Below, one piece after another: positions 10,036-21,493 of a stretch of 64,000 bases of DNA. Position 1 is the first letter of the stretch. The number at the start of each line of letters is the position of its first letter. Source of the stretch: Phytophthora colocasiae (taxonomy: Eukaryota; Oomycota; Peronosporomycetes; Peronosporales; Peronosporaceae); assembly GCA_018806915.1 (NCBI GenBank), contig JAGKQI010000061.1, positions 1,922,001-1,986,000 on the forward strand, in the 5' to 3' direction. The notes beneath the pieces were generated by a model that saw only the letters and a program-made list of their open reading frames with translations, was not told the DNA's origin and did no database searches. Position numbers and translations under genes: made by a program.

Positions 10036-11070
10036 TACCATTCTCAATACACTCGATTATGCATCCCGTTCTGTGTTTGTGTAGACTTCTTGTTTACCTT
10101 CTTGGGCTTATCCTTTATTGCTACCGCAGGTGCTGCCACAATACCTGCCACTTCCGCGACTGGAACAGAGCCAGTTTTACCTCAGTCATCTTTAGTATGA
10201 ACACCTGCACACCACGAACATCCACAGAAAGAGCTTCAGCACGAACATAACCACGAGTTCCATCTTGACCACCAGTCAGGCGAGCTCCAGCGCGAAGTCT
10301 GAGCACCACAAGCCTGAGCATCTCCAGTGCTAGGTTGACCTTCAGTACGAGCACCACAATGGACATACTATCCCCTCCCCTTTAGATATAAGTGCGCCGT
10401 AGTTGGCGCGAGAGTGAGTGCTAGCTGGAACGATTGGGGTCCGTGGGGTTCAAAGCTTGAATGAGAAGCCATGGTTCCCTTGTGTGTACACTTCAATGTT
10501 CCATTTATTCGGTACGGTCCCCTAGGTCCGAGGGTCCGATAAATGTTGGTATGGTAGAATATTCACTAGACGTGTGCTAGTGGTACAAACAGGTTTTACA
10601 TACCGTAAAATTCGGATTCAGTGAGACAGAGGTAAAAAGACTGCCTCTTAAAAAAAATTTATAGACAGACTGTATTTTTTACGAGAAGTAAAAAGTCTGA
10701 ATCGCTCAGCACCATTCACTCAGCGCTTGCACCCCAATGACACCCATCCTCACTCCCGCTTAAATCCTAATGTGACGTCCAAAAAACAAGAATAAAGTAA
10801 AGTTAAAGGCACTAAACCACGCAGCGACATCTGTGATAGCTGCTGCAGCAGATGTCGGTGGCCATCGCTCGACATTGTACCGGTGAAAACGTCAACAAGC
10901 CATGATTACAGCATTTGCAAAAGAAGCGCCAAACAAGTTCTACACTGCCCGAAGTAAATCGATGTACATCAAGAATCCTGACTTAAAAAAAAGAAAAAAA
11001 AAGTTTTTGTTATTTGTTTTCGACTGTCATCACTAATAGTACTATTCAGACTTCTAGACTGTCGAGTGCC
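10036..11070. other. Intergenic, no gene seen
   Basis: No convincing coding region. The stretch 10230-10360 has a loose run of GAGCACCA-like repeats and chance open frames on both strands. Poly(A)-like tracts occur at 10650 and 10985. Confidence 0.4.
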
Positions 11071-13026
11071 TACCGCCTCACCCCTGTCCTAAGCGAAGTT
11101 TACTCCTAAGCGAAGTTCGATTACAGCCAATCGCCATAGTCTATTTATAGCATATGGAGGTAGCTAAAATGCCGTTTCGAAAGTGATAATTATAGGTACC
11201 AACTCCAAGTTCTTCTATGCCATATCTGCAATGACGAGACCACGCACAAGCGGAGCAGGAAAAAAACCCAGGCGCTACACTCGTATCGCTGTAGACTATA
11301 CTTACAAGAAGCGCCTTTTAGAATATATTGACGGTGGCCACACTGTTTTTGAAGCTATTAACCATTTCTAACCTTCCTGTACTGATGCTGAAAAGTTACG
11401 CAAGCAGAAGCAGATTTCTAAATGAAAAAAAAAAACAAGATAAGCATATCGCTGCTGTATGTGAAGAGGGCAAAGGCCATCTAAAGAACTTTCGGTACAG
11501 TGGACAAGCTACAATTTTATCAAGTCAAGCTGAGAGTCAAATAGTCCTGTCTGTGGGTTAACTCCTTGCGCAAAGAGGGATGTCCTGTGTCGTCCCAAAT
11601 GCTGCAGATTAAAGCATTAGAAGTAGCGGGTGATGAAGGCCTCTCTCGCGACGTCTTCAAAGCGTCTCATTCATGGAGGCGGAGGTTCATGAAACGCCAC
11701 AAGCTTCGATTCGTGCACGCACTCGCCAAGGACAGACGACCCCAGATGATGCAGCCGCAGCTAAAGCAAAGTTCAGCGCCGAGGTAAAGAAAATCATCAT
11801 TAAGCACGGTATCACTAACGTTTTCAACGCAGACCAAACAGGTAAGGACCCCATACTAATGCGAAGTCTTATCTGTTGGAATAACTAACTATTGTTGTAT
11901 TATCTAGCTGTGTTCTTTGAGTACCTTCGTAGCAAAACAATAAACACCACAGGCGCAAGAACAATTTGGGTAAAATGCTCCGGTAAAGATATAGAGCGCG
12001 CGACTGTAATGTTGCTTGGTGATTGGCTCGGAAATAAGTACGATCCCTTTGTTATATTCAAAATCGGTGTGTCACGTCGGGAGCATGTACAACAGGAGAA
12101 TGACTCAGTCAGACACGGGTTTGGTGTACGCATTTGAAAAGAGATTTACGGACTTCAAGCACTACACGGTTGCCGTATCTACGGTAACCCGACGGCCTGG
12201 TGGAACTCCAACATTTCAATTGCATTTCTAAAGTATCACTTTGGAAGTCGTGACAATCTTGCGGAGAAGATATTGCTTCTTTGGGATGACTTCAGCGGTC
12301 ACTGGACCGATGGGTTAATATTATGCCGCTTCAATCAATCTCTTCATGATGAAGGTCCCACCTCGCTATACGTATGTCTGCCAACCCGCTGACATCGCTT
12401 GGAATCAACCCTATAAATGTCGTTTACGGAGTCACTGGCTTGACGACTTAAGGGCTCAAATAGCTAAGCATCATGCACTGGAACGTAATCGCTCGAACGA
12501 AAGACAGCGCTTACAGGACGACATCGCGACGATCGCGAGAGAAGAAATTCAAGAGGTAGCTTATGAGAAGATCCAATCCTTGCAAGATCAGGAACCTACG
12601 TCAAATTCGAGATGTAGCTCCGAAGCGTGTTGACATCACTTCATGGATCTGCGAAAGCTGGAGCAATCTAAGTTCGAAGACTATTGTTGGTGGTTTTGCT
12701 GGCACAGACCTTCTCTGTGACATACGAAGCATCGAATCACAAGATTCCACATTTGATATAGATGATATTACGGAGTTGCTGGAGCACTTGGGTCATATTG
12801 GTGCTACAGGTTCAGTCATTGGTAGTGATGATGAATACAAGAGCAGCTCTGATGAAGAATTTAAAATTTAGAAATACACTTGAATTGTTATGTGTACAAG
12901 ATGTAAAGGTAACCATAATAGTGGTTTTTATTAATTTGTACGTTCGAGACTGTTAATTTGGAGATTTTAAATTTATGTTGCAATCACCAAACATTGCACT
13001 TCGCTTAGGACAGGGGTGAGGCGGTA
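11071..13026 (+). mobile_element. Full-length pogo-superfamily transposon with TA target duplication
   Basis: The element spans 11073-13024 (1,952 bp) with perfect 27-bp terminal inverted repeats at 11073-11099 and 12998-13024, beginning CCGCCTCACCCCTGT. It is flanked by TA on both sides (11071-11072, 13025-13026), as expected for Tc1/mariner-pogo insertion. A second copy of the repeat's inner half (CCTAAGCGAAGTT) lies just inside the left end. The ends are intact but the transposase is broken. Confidence 0.92.
11231..12871 (+). pseudogene. Pogo-type transposase with CENP-B-like DNA-binding domain (inactive)
   Basis: The N-terminus at 11231 (MTRPRTSGAGKKPRRYTR) leads to a helix-turn-helix region and is cut by a stop at 11371. 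From 11566 a CENP-B-type module follows (KEGCPVSSQMLQIKALEVA, FKASHSWRRRFMKRH). The DDE part starts with GITNVFNADQT, which joins over a 66-bp GT-AG intron (about 11842-11907) to AVFFEYLRSKTINTTG and VMLLGDWLGNKYDPF. The next block, LLLWDDFSGHW near 12275, holds the third acidic region. After it come PPRYTYVCQPADIAWNQPY and an acidic C-tail (to 12871). At least four frame changes or stops make the gene dead. Confidence 0.78.
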
Positions 13027-13198
13027 CTGCTAATGCTAGCTCAATACGACTCACATCGATTTAAAACGCGTAGTCGGGGTGGAAATATTTCGTTTCTCAA
13101 GCGTAATCGTCTGTCGATTTGACGGATCACTCACAAGGGCAGATCGAAGCGTCCAGATATGGAGGTAAATTTCTCTGCTTTTTAAAATGCTAGTTTGT
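13027..13198. other. Short spacer between transposon remnants
   Basis: No gene. A minus-strand open frame runs through it and the following repeat, but has no recognisable content. Confidence 0.3.
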
Positions 13199-13524
13199 TT
13201 AACCCTTTCGCGCACATGGATGCATATTGCTGCCAACGATAGTCTTTGCAAAAGTGGATGATGTTTGTACCCACTCGAAGGTAGCAAAATGCTACCATCG
13301 AGTCGAAGTGTTTTAGAACTCGCAGATTGAAGTTTTATTTTTGACCAATAGCAGAGCTTATTTAAAAGACTTCGAAGGTAGCGTTTTGCTCCGATCTGAG
13401 TTGTAGCCATCTTAACGGTCACCGACCCTTCGAAATGGCTACACGTCGAAGAAGGCGTTTTGCTACCTTCCATTTTCAATTGTCTTGAGTTTATACAAAG
13501 TCACTGTGTTCGCGAACGGGTTAA
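13199..13524. mobile_element. Possible piggyBac-like MITE (TTAA-flanked)
   Basis: A 326-bp block is bounded by TTAA on both sides (13199-13202 and 13521-13524). Just inside are inverted ends CCCTTTCGCG and, reverse-complemented from the right, CCCGTTCGCG (9 of 10 match). TTAA duplication with CCC-starting ends is the piggyBac hallmark. Internally, three related inverted motifs around GGTAGCAAAATGCTACC (13275-13300, 13371-13390, 13449-13475) give strong secondary structure. No transposase is encoded. Confidence 0.55.
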
Positions 13525-13559
13525 CGGAGATGGGTTATTTTTGTGTGATAAATCTAGTT

Positions 13560-14382
13560 ACAAATGTATTCTTGCAGTATGTAATAGAAGAAGACGGCAT
13601 TCTTTCTGCGAATGCTAAGCTTGCCTCTGTATTCAACATGGACCAAACGGCTATATTCATTGATATGGCTGGCAAGACAATCATTGATTTTACTGGAAAT
13701 GCAACTGTGGGCGTTACAGTTTTTTTTAGGGTGTTTGGGCATTTTTTTATTGTTATTACTATTGAATTGACAGGTAGTGAAATCAACGGCTTTAGAGCAT
13801 CCGTTTTGCTTACAGCATCAGCGACAGGAAATAAATTGCCTCCACTGATAGTGTTTGCTGGTGTTCCAGGGGGAGGCTGTTTTACATGAGGTTTGGAATC
13901 CGACATTTGGGGCACCTGACGTGGAACACACTGTTCAAAAGAAGGCATTCTGCAATGAGGACGTGATAAGGAGTGGATTGTACGGTTAAGTTTTAGTTTT
14001 TTGTATGTGTTGTTGTTTAATAAAAATGTGTTGCTCTAAATAGGTTTGAAAGCCTAGTGTTCAAAGTTGTCGGCTACTGATTTTGGATAGCCTGAAAGTT
14101 CACAAAATGTCCTCCGTGAGGACAGCGCTAGAGCAGTGCTGCACGCAAGTGCAATTTGTACCACCAGGTATCACAGGTTTGTGCCAGCTAATGGACGTGG
14201 CGGTAATGAAGCCCTTCAAGGATGCATTTCGGTACGTTTGATTAGGAAATTACGATGTAGTTTTGCTTGTCTTTTACTAATATTTTTGTATCCTCTAGGA
14301 GAATGTATCTCGAGCACCCTCCAGAATGGCTTGAGCTGCATGCCAGTCAACCATCGCCTGAATTTCTGTCAGTGTAAACGTC
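13560..14382 (+). pseudogene. Second pogo-like DDE transposase fragment
   Basis: The first stretch has LASVFNMDQTAIFIDMAG (first Asp region) and continues over a probable 62-bp intron (about 13707-13772) into SEINGFRASVLLTASATG and LPPLIVFAGVPGG. After a break it resumes near 14085 with LDSLKVHKMSSVRTALEQ and QFVPPGITGLCQLMDVAVM, then crosses a 64-bp GT-AG intron (about 14233-14298) into RMYLEHPPEWLELHA and stops at 14377-14379. The region between about 13890 and 14085 is degenerate. This is a different subfamily from the full-length element upstream. Confidence 0.68.
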
Positions 14383-14408
14383 CCGATAGCATTTATCTTG
14401 ATCCCTAG

Positions 14409-15591
14409 TCAACTGCCTTGCACCTGATCCGTTGTCAGAGTTGATCGAAAATCGGTGATACGATTCAGGCATTTAATTGCAAACTCTTTCGGAAACACTT
14501 GTGTAATGTTTTTCCCAGAGATTTTATTCTTCGGCACCAACACGGACTTGGCGCTGTGGGGCATCAATGACTTCCAGACTGTCGAGAACCCGTACAGCAT
14601 CGGTTATGGTGAATGCGGTTAAAATAGTTGCACGAACCGCCTTCAAGTCCAATACTGAAATCAAGGATGTTTCGCCGAGAAGATCTACATCCTCGTTTGC
14701 AACCTTTATGCGTTTCGGTTTTACTTCTCGTTTCTGGGTTCTCTTGATTGCAGGTCTTCCTTTGCTCTTGACGTTTTGACTTATTTATGGGAGGCCTTTG
14801 AGCGTTCCCCAATCTCGTCAATGAAGTGCCCTAATTGCTGGCCTCCGTCGTCTGATTCGCTAGAAGATAATTGGCCCTGAGTTCGTTTAGTCCGGCAAGG
14901 CGTTCGAGATTTCGCAGCCAGACTCTTACATGACAGAAATGTAAATGTACCATGAAGCTAAACAGCTTGTAGTGTGAAGAATTCGTTTTGTGCGTGGATC
15001 AAGTAAAACTATTTCTGTATAGGTCTCAAAGTACCTTCGCATCGTGACGGTCTGTGCAGCGTTGATATCATCAACAAAGGCGGTAGCAGCATTTACTTGG
15101 CTTGCACAAAATTTCCTAAGCACAATTTCCAGACGGTCTTCAACGGTAGCTGCAGCTTAGCGCTCTCTTTTAAGTCGCTGGACCAGATTGTGCACATCCT
15201 TTAGAACTAGTTTCATGTCTGTATGCAAATACATACAGAGCAAAAATATACGTACCACGTTCAAATCTATCTAAGTGACTGTCAGATCGCATAATACGAC
15301 AAACTTGTAGCTTTCTTGAGATACTCGTGTATCAAATGTGTTTTCGAACCAGCGGGGCTCATCTCATTTACCACTCTAAGTTTTCCTTCATCGTCCTCTC
15401 ATAAGTATACCGCTCAAAAATGAGAGGATCCACCTTGTGATTGTCGAACGAGTAACCTTGACGCGGAACCGCTTAGCACGTTCGCCATGTATCAGCGTCG
15501 CAGCATTTCCAGCAGAGCGATTGGTAATGTGAACGACATGACCAGTACGTTTCCCTTCGCCCTCTTCTGATCGTCCTTTGCGTGGGTACAC
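14409..15591 (-). pseudogene. Mutator-like (MULE) transposase fragment
   Basis: Read on the minus strand, several broken frames align with the order of oomycete MULE transposases as I remember them. At 15591-15388 there is a region with GHVVHITNRSAGNAATL and SRSTITRWI-type helix (VTRSTITRWILSFLSG). Around 15300-15170 there is FVVLCDLTVT and LVLKDVHNLVQRLKRER. At 15123-14926 follows EIVLRKFCASQVNAATAF then TMRRYFETYTEIVLLD, where the first catalytic Asp is expected. A basic tail (KGRPAIKRTQKREVKPKR) lies near 14750. Many stops show it is dead. Subfamily identity needs a search. Confidence 0.5.
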
Positions 15592-16396
15592 TCCGACTAT
15601 TTGTACTGAGGCCCCGCATCTTCTGGAACCAGATCACTCTCTGTCCACTTTGCTCTCTCGCGGATCTTGTTGTTGCGTGTACTCACAGGCGTAGAAGATC
15701 GCACTCGATACTTTTGGTTTGTAGATCGTAGATACTCGGCCATGTACGCGTCGAGAGATTCCCATTCGTCGAATCATACCCTGTCTAAGTCCGGCAAAAC
15801 GTCCCCAGATAGAGGCATCCCACTCCCTGACGCGTCACTGTCCATACTGTACAAAAGCAATTAGTATCGCTCATAACCAGAGTCGTACGAGTGAACACGT
15901 GCGAAGGGTACGGTGTGCACGACTGGCAGCACGGGTTCTGTGAGTGCGTGGGTAGGGGGGATCTCGAAATGAAACGCGTGGCTGGAAGGATGCCATGATC
16001 ATTTTTTGAAAAAAAATTAGTTACGGGAAATTTAAAAAATACTGGTGTAAATTACAGTTACCATCACTCTGTGTTCGTACCACTAATTATAGCCTATTCA
16101 CTGTTTCAACTAAGCAATTTTGAAAAATCTTTGGTTTGGGGATCACCTGGAAGGGGTCATGTGGATGCATTTCCTATTGAAATTAATCTTTGAGTTCGTG
16201 CAGAGTGCGGCGGGATAGGCGTTATAATCGAAATTCTTCTGTGAGAGCTGCTGAGGGAGGTTTGGACCAATAAGCTAAGTCGCTCGTTTAAGAGCAAAAA
16301 CATTCTGAGACACGACCCGCGAAATGAGTACCGTATGAACGTAGGCCAGGGTCACACATCAATTCTTTGTGCACGTCGACATGTGCCTGCACGAAG
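15592..16396. other. Intergenic, no gene seen
   Basis: No supported gene. One plus-strand open stretch at 15667-15864 has no recognisable content. Confidence 0.35.
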
Positions 16397-16398
16397 GT

Positions 16399-16462
16399 AC
16401 ACAAAGTATTTTATTATGCATCATCAGTATTCTATATACTGATGCATAATAAAATACTTTGT
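16399..16462. repeat. Long near-perfect inverted repeat (hairpin)
   Basis: Two arms of about 28-31 bp beginning CACAAAGTATTTTATTATGC face each other with almost no spacer. The only difference is three extra bases in the left arm. The transcript or single strand would fold into a long AT-rich stem. It may be a palindromic MITE or a rearrangement scar. Confidence 0.85.
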
Positions 16463-16683
16463 GACTTCAAACATGTCCAACTTGTTTTTCCAAAAATAAA
16501 AAATGCTATAGGGCATTTTAAAGTAAATCCATTTTCGCTGTTGATTTTGCTAATGATTGCCCTATTTTTGAAATCGTTATCCAACAGCATCCTATCTCAT
16601 TGGGCATACCATTACTGATAGCTCCATAAAACATGCAAGGATTTGAATTACATAGGGTGCAGTCAATCATGTATTGCTTTCAG

Positions 16684-17139
16684 TCAAGAAGAGCGAAGTC
16701 TACACCTACGTCTAGCTACATCGAGAGCTTCTAATCTGCCAACGAGGTTGTCGATTATCACGTCGTACGACTGCTGATCAATTGCTGCAACTTCACGTTT
16801 GTCCGTCGGAATTGCCAGCCTGTTGAAACCATTCGCTATGGTTGCAACTGACAGGTTTTCCCATGCAGTAGTGATCCACGCCATTAGAGTGTCTCGTGAT
16901 GGAACTTTAAGCTTAAACTTTTCGTCTGGAGCGCGACCTCATTGCTCATTTTGAAGATGATCCACCCACAAAGATCGTAGTCGCAGTTTAAACGACTTCA
17001 TCCACGCAATATCCGCTGGTTGACACGAGGACGTGTAACGTGGCGGGGTTTTCATCAGCACTACATTTATACTCTCTGGGAGGAGAGGCTTCGAGGCCAT
17101 TTTGGCAATGAGCAGTCTTTCAGCAGAGCCAGATTTATG
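16684..17139 (-). pseudogene. Third pogo-like transposase fragment, C-terminal part
   Basis: The minus strand reads VVLMKTPPRYTSSCQPADIAW (this motif follows the last catalytic block in pogo elements), then FKLRLRSLWVDHLQNEQ and a TGA, then KFKLKVPSRDTLMAWITTAW and ENLSVATIANGFNRLAIP. It parallels PPRYTYVCQPADIAWNQPY of the full-length element at about 12355, so the two are related but clearly diverged. Confidence 0.66.
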
Positions 17140-17939
17140 ACCTTTTCTACGGTGTGCCCTTTGAGAAAGATTTATCCTGTTATTAGCATATTGGCACGCT
17201 ATTGGCCAGTTCCTCTATCTAGAGATTTGACAGGTGCGCCCTAAGAGATAGGAATGTCGGTACTTTGAAACGTCTTAATAATTAGCCCTGTGCTCCCCAT
17301 AAATCCCTCGTACTTGTGCTTGTACTTTTCATTCGACCACATGCACTTGCTATGGCCAATGGGGATCCAAACCAAGTGCACTGCGTCAAATTGCGTCTTA
17401 CAACTTACACAAGTGCGAATTACCTACGTGCGTGCCAGTACTGGCGCATATCGCTACTGGTGACCTTTGAGGGTCTGCATGTGTTGCGCCACACGCGGTG
17501 TAACGGGGTTACACGGCGCTGCGCACCTTGGCTACATTTGGTGTAGTAGACACCACGTCACATATCTGTGTGTGACACATCGAATCTCACACGTCATGTG
17601 AGGGCAGTTGGCTGAGAGCCACACATTGCATTTTGATTAGGATTAAGTATGCTAGATACTAAATCCGTCACATTTAGGATTAGGGCAATAAAAGTCAATA
17701 CAATTCAGTTTGCATTTTACATAATTAGTGTTAGTCCTTTATTATAGGGACACTGATTCTGTGAGTCCCGTATTTAGTGGACTACTTGGTTCTTGTATAG
17801 AACCGAAGGCTAGCGCCTTGCAATCGACTCTACGAGTCAACTAAACTTCCTCTGTGCGGTGCACCTACGCAGCCCCGCTGCATCTGGTAGCATTTGTAGT
17901 CAATCCGACTCCTGAGTTGAAGACTGTTTCTCTGTGAAA

Positions 17940-18719
17940 ATGGAGCAAGAAGCGTACGCTCACTTGACTCCGAGTCAGCAGGACACGCTTAACAAGCTTA
18001 CGTCCTTGCTGGGCCCTGAAGGTATGGCGCACCTTGCTTCTCAAGGGCCGGAGGCCGTCAACGCGCGCCTCGAGGCGTTTGCCTCGTATGAGAACGCTCT
18101 CGTTGAGCACATTCAGCGGAATGTAAAAGGGGTTAACCCCGCTCCGAGAGCTAAGCCCGTCACGCTCAGCGTGAAGACCTTTCACGGGCACGAAGGAGAG
18201 AACCTCCTGTTGTGGACCCGAGAGGTCGAAATGGCCATGGGGGCTGCTATGCTCCAGTTGGAAGGCCAACGCGTGGCGTTCGCCATCTCTAAGCTCGAAG
18301 GGCGAGCACGAGAATGGGCCTTGACGTCTGGGACGTCGGTTGAAATGGCCTTCCCCACTTGGGGTGAGCTTAAGGCCAAGCTTACGCAAGTGTTTGCTCC
18401 GCCTAACCAGGCGTATCGCGTGCGGGCACGCTTCCTTGCCTGCCGACAGGGCAAGAAGGATTTGGTGGACTATGTCCAAGAGCTGCGCACGCTCATCGCT
18501 GGCATAGCTGCCGACCCTCTACCTAAGGTGGTCGCCGTGACCTTCTTCATGGAAGGTTTGAGAGCTGACGTGGCCAGGACGGAGGCGTTCCGTCAGAACC
18601 CTCGTAGCTTCGAGGACGCTGTCAGTGTGGCATTAAATGCCGAGCACAACTTTAAGTTGTCGAGGGTCGGTGCTAACAGCACGGGGTCGGGGGAACCCGA
18701 GCCATGGATCCTCGGCTAA
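17940..18719 (+). CDS. Gag protein of Ty3/Gypsy-type retroelement
   Basis: The frame begins at the ATG at 17940 (MEQEAYAHL) and is open for about 259 codons. The central part has the retrotransposon-gag features: a folded-core stretch ([20 protein letters not shown]), EWALTSG, a trp/phe-rich [18 protein letters not shown] and [20 protein letters not shown] stop at 18717-18719 separates it from a zinc knuckle CYTCGSPTHLRPNC (C-x2-C-x4-H-x4-C), encoded at about 18776-18818 in another frame, so the original gag-pol has been frameshifted. Gag would form the particle and bind element RNA. Confidence 0.78.
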   Translation: MEQEAYAHLTPSQQDTLNKLTSLLGPEGMAHLASQGPEAVNARLEAFASYENALVEHIQRNVKGVNPAPRAKPVTLSVKTFHGHEGENLLLWTREVEMAMGAAMLQLEGQRVAFAISKLEGRAREWALTSGTSVEMAFPTWGELKAKLTQVFAPPNQAYRVRARFLACRQGKKDLVDYVQELRTLIAGIAADPLPKVVAVTFFMEGLRADVARTEAFRQNPRSFEDAVSVALNAEHNFKLSRVGANSTGSGEPEPWILG

Positions 18720-19057
18720 GCTGAAGACGAAGTAGCCGAGCTAATAGCTGCGGTGCAGCGCTTGAGCACCCGCCGGTGCTACACGTGTGGCAGTCCCACA
18801 CATCTGAGGCCCAACTGCCCTCTGCGCAAAGAGCGCTCCGGCCAGAATGGCCACAATCCTGCCGCGAGTCCCGCTTCGGGCTCTTCCCAGGGAAACGCCG
18901 GCTCCCAGTAGACACGGGGCGGTCTACTGGGAAAAACTGAGTTCTGCAGTGCGTGAGAGGCACTGGGGCTCAGCCCCGAAGAGCTCCGTACTCTTAAACA
19001 CGGAATGTGTGAGCAAGCAGGGCTTGCTGGTCGTCCAGGTGGACGTAACCGTGGATC

Positions 19058-19330
19058 GTGTTGATCGATTCGGGGGCGTCTGGCAACTACGTCAGACGCT
19101 CCACCGTTGAGGACAGTCAGCAATATGCTGAGACGCTGCGAGCGCGAAGAGGTGCCACCGTCACTGTCCGTCTAGCGACGGGCGTCCGTTTCACGGTAGC
19201 CAAGGTCCCCATGGACCTGCGGCTGAAGTTCCTGGACTTCGATAGCGTGAAACGCTGCTTGGTCCTGGACCTGGATTCGAGGTACGACCTCATCCTTGGT
19301 ATGGCGTGGTTGGAGCGCCACGGGCCATGA
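19058..19330 (+). pseudogene. Retroviral-type aspartic protease of the Gypsy element
   Basis: The stretch opens with MLIDSGASGNYVRRSTV, the DSGA active-site motif of retroelement proteases. It ends with CLVLDLDSRYDLILGMAWLERH, the ILGMDWL-like flap/end motif found before the linker to reverse transcriptase. It is out of frame with gag and ends in TGA at 19328-19330, so it is a fragment of a once-continuous pol. Confidence 0.75.
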
Positions 19331-19499
19331 ATCGATTGGAGGTTAAAGACCTTAGGTGCTACGCACTTCTCTTCTAGTGGAGGTTTGGCGAGTCATGAAC
19401 CCACCTCTGCTAGGAAGCAGAAGCGCTATTGGCGCGAGCATCGAGCCGAGTCGGCTATGATACTAGAAGTTGGTGTGTCAAAGTAGTGAACGGCACCAC

Positions 19500-19850
19500 T
19501 GCAGTCCTGTTGAGCGCGTAGCGCTGGTTGACTGTGAGTCAACGTGTGGGCAAAGCCCACAAAATCCCTGTGGGGCGGCACGTACTCCGCCGAGTGACGC
19601 CGGTCATGGACCGTCACTGGTTGCCGATGGCATCGGGTCTTCTCAGGCCGTGAACTGTGGGGCGGCACGTTCTGAGTGTCTCTGACACTGGACCAACTAC
19701 GGTCATTGATTGTGCAGCGACACGTACTCCGCTGAGCGACATCGGTCATCGACCGAGGGGATCGCTGAGTGTCTCCGACACTGGGCCGGGTAAGGCCGAA
19801 ACCTGTGCGACGGCACGTACTCCGTCGGGTGGATGTTCGTCAGCTAGGCG
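19500..19850 (+). repeat. Degenerate GC-rich tandem repeats in the gag-pol spacer
   Basis: Imperfect units of roughly 60-90 bp share the core GCGGCACGTACTCCG (19574, 19661 variant, 19718 variant, 19811 variant) and a GAGTGTCTCTGACACTGG box (19674 and 19770 variants). They encode repeated Ala/Arg/Thr-Pro-Pro-Ser-like peptides in one frame and lie between the protease and the lost reverse transcriptase. Confidence 0.6.
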
Positions 19851-20100
19851 ACGACGTCGCAAGGCCCTTTGGGCGAGACGCTCTGCGTCTGAGTCATCCG
19901 TGCCGTCGAGCGCAGACGCACAGGAGGGCTGCGGGCAGCTATACACTCTGATTGATGGAGTGGACGGCAGTGCCGAAGGCAGCGTCCTGCTGGAGGAGCT
20001 GCCGAGTGTTGACAAACTCCTTGAGTGACATCTCCTCGATGCCTTGAAGGCTGGCGAACTCGCCGAGGTGACGATCCTCTAGCATAACGATACTAAAGTC

Positions 20101-20814
20101 GTGTTTGTTCACCCTTTTTGTTTTTGCTATGAAATCTGATGTGTTGTGCTGAAATTACTAAGTCATATCACTCCGGCCGTACGAGTTGGATAGAGTTCAA
20201 ATAGTCTACGGCTCTCAACGTTATTTGTGCATTTCCCTACCCAACAGACGTCTAAGTTAATGTAAAATGTTCCTTACTATGGTTGGTAATTGCTGGTATC
20301 GTCACCTATATTTCACTTGCATACTAAGTTTTGGCCCTCTAATAGGTTTTGGATAAATGACTTGTGTCGAGCTTCCGTAACCTGAAGTGGTAACGCTGAA
20401 GTAGCGTACTGTGATTGGACAAAATATTATATTTGTCTGCGACCCCGGCGCATGAGGTCGACTTCGGCGCTAGGATACCACAGCAAGTCGCTCATGATGG
20501 ATAACAAGAGCATACCGCTACCGCCGTCTCACAAATCAACGCAGGGGAGCCACTTTGACCCGGCAAGGCATAGAAAATGCTGCCATTTTTTACTTAGAAA
20601 AATGACAAGCTACACACTACTTTCTGCTACGCTTCCTGTGGTGGAAAGCGACGGTGCGTGATGCGGAATTAGCTTCATGCACTCCTTGCCGAATTCTCTT
20701 TAACGTAGTGACTGCAAGTTCTGGTCTGTGTTGGTACAGGTTGGTGGGCTCAATTAACAGCACTTTTGACAAACCCAACTGGGATAGATGATCTTCTTCG
20801 GCTTGGGTGAAAGG
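20101..20814. other. Intergenic, no gene seen
   Basis: No supported gene. It lies between the truncated Gypsy element and a Crypton-like fragment, and may include decayed sequence of either. Confidence 0.35.
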
Positions 20815-21273
20815 ATATAGCGAAAACGTGATCGTGTGCGTCTTCCACGGCCCTCTTGATCATTTTCTCCCTCAACACGCTTCAGACCTTAGGAAAATGG
20901 CTTCATTTCGTCTTCGTATGCACTTGTTAGCCCCATTCGCTTCTGTCAGTACAAGTCTTTCACAGCACTTCTGTAGCCACTCAGAGTCGAAACTTTTACT
21001 TTGCCCCCGTTCATCCCATCCAGTTAATAATTCTCCAAGTGCTCATCCGAAAACACTGCGAGCGAAATGCTGCCATCCTGCTCGAAAAACTTGCTGTGAA
21101 TCCTGCTGAGTAGCGCGAGTCCAATTTGCAATCACTTTCATGTAACTTCGGTATACGTTCTTGGTACTTCCAGCGGTACACGCTTTTCGAACTTGTTCTG
21201 CATCTAACTGCCTCAGCTGTGGTGTTGCGTCGGTGGTAGCGTGGTTACTTTCGACGGCTTCGCGACTCGCCAT
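20815..21273 (-). pseudogene. Second Crypton-like tyrosine recombinase fragment (core-binding region)
   Basis: The minus-strand frame from 21273 reads AEQVRKACTAGSTKNVYRSY then MKVIANWTRATQ, a SAM-like core-binding pattern. After a frame change near 21043 it continues with SISLAVFSDEHLENY, KVKVSTLSGYRSAVKDLY, GLTSAYEDEMKPF and GLKRVEGENDQEG, separated by stops. The order matches the N-terminal half of oomycete Crypton-like recombinases as I remember them. The catalytic half is missing. Confidence 0.5.
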
Positions 21274-21493
21274 TCTTCACTGCAGGGAGGAAGACGAACT
21301 GGCATGACCAATCAAATGTATGAAAACAGCGTAACGAATTCCTGCTACGCGTTCTTCAACAAAAGCGTTAATAATTTTTGCCATTGTTATGTAGAGCCTG
21401 TCAAAAATTGTGAGGAGAATGCGTAAGCTCTTCTGGTTCCAATAGTTTTGTTACTATAGTAGGTGAATGTTATTTAACAACGCAATTTTATTC

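Larger units (their letters stand above)
17499..20100 (+). mobile_element. Truncated Ty3/Gypsy-type LTR retrotransposon (5' part only)
   Basis: A probable 5' LTR (about 17499-17882) starts TGTAACGGGGTTACAC and ends in CA. It is followed by gag, a zinc knuckle and an aspartic protease in this order, then a GC-rich spacer with degenerate tandem repeats. The sequence ends near 20100 with what looks like the stretch that precedes reverse transcriptase (LLDALKAGELAEVTIL). No reverse transcriptase, RNase H, integrase or 3' LTR is present, so the copy is truncated. Confidence 0.72.

Noticed and set aside
17865..18479. 204-codon open frame antisense to gag
   Set aside because: It lies wholly opposite the gag coding region, has no recognisable content, and arises from the codon bias of the sense strand.
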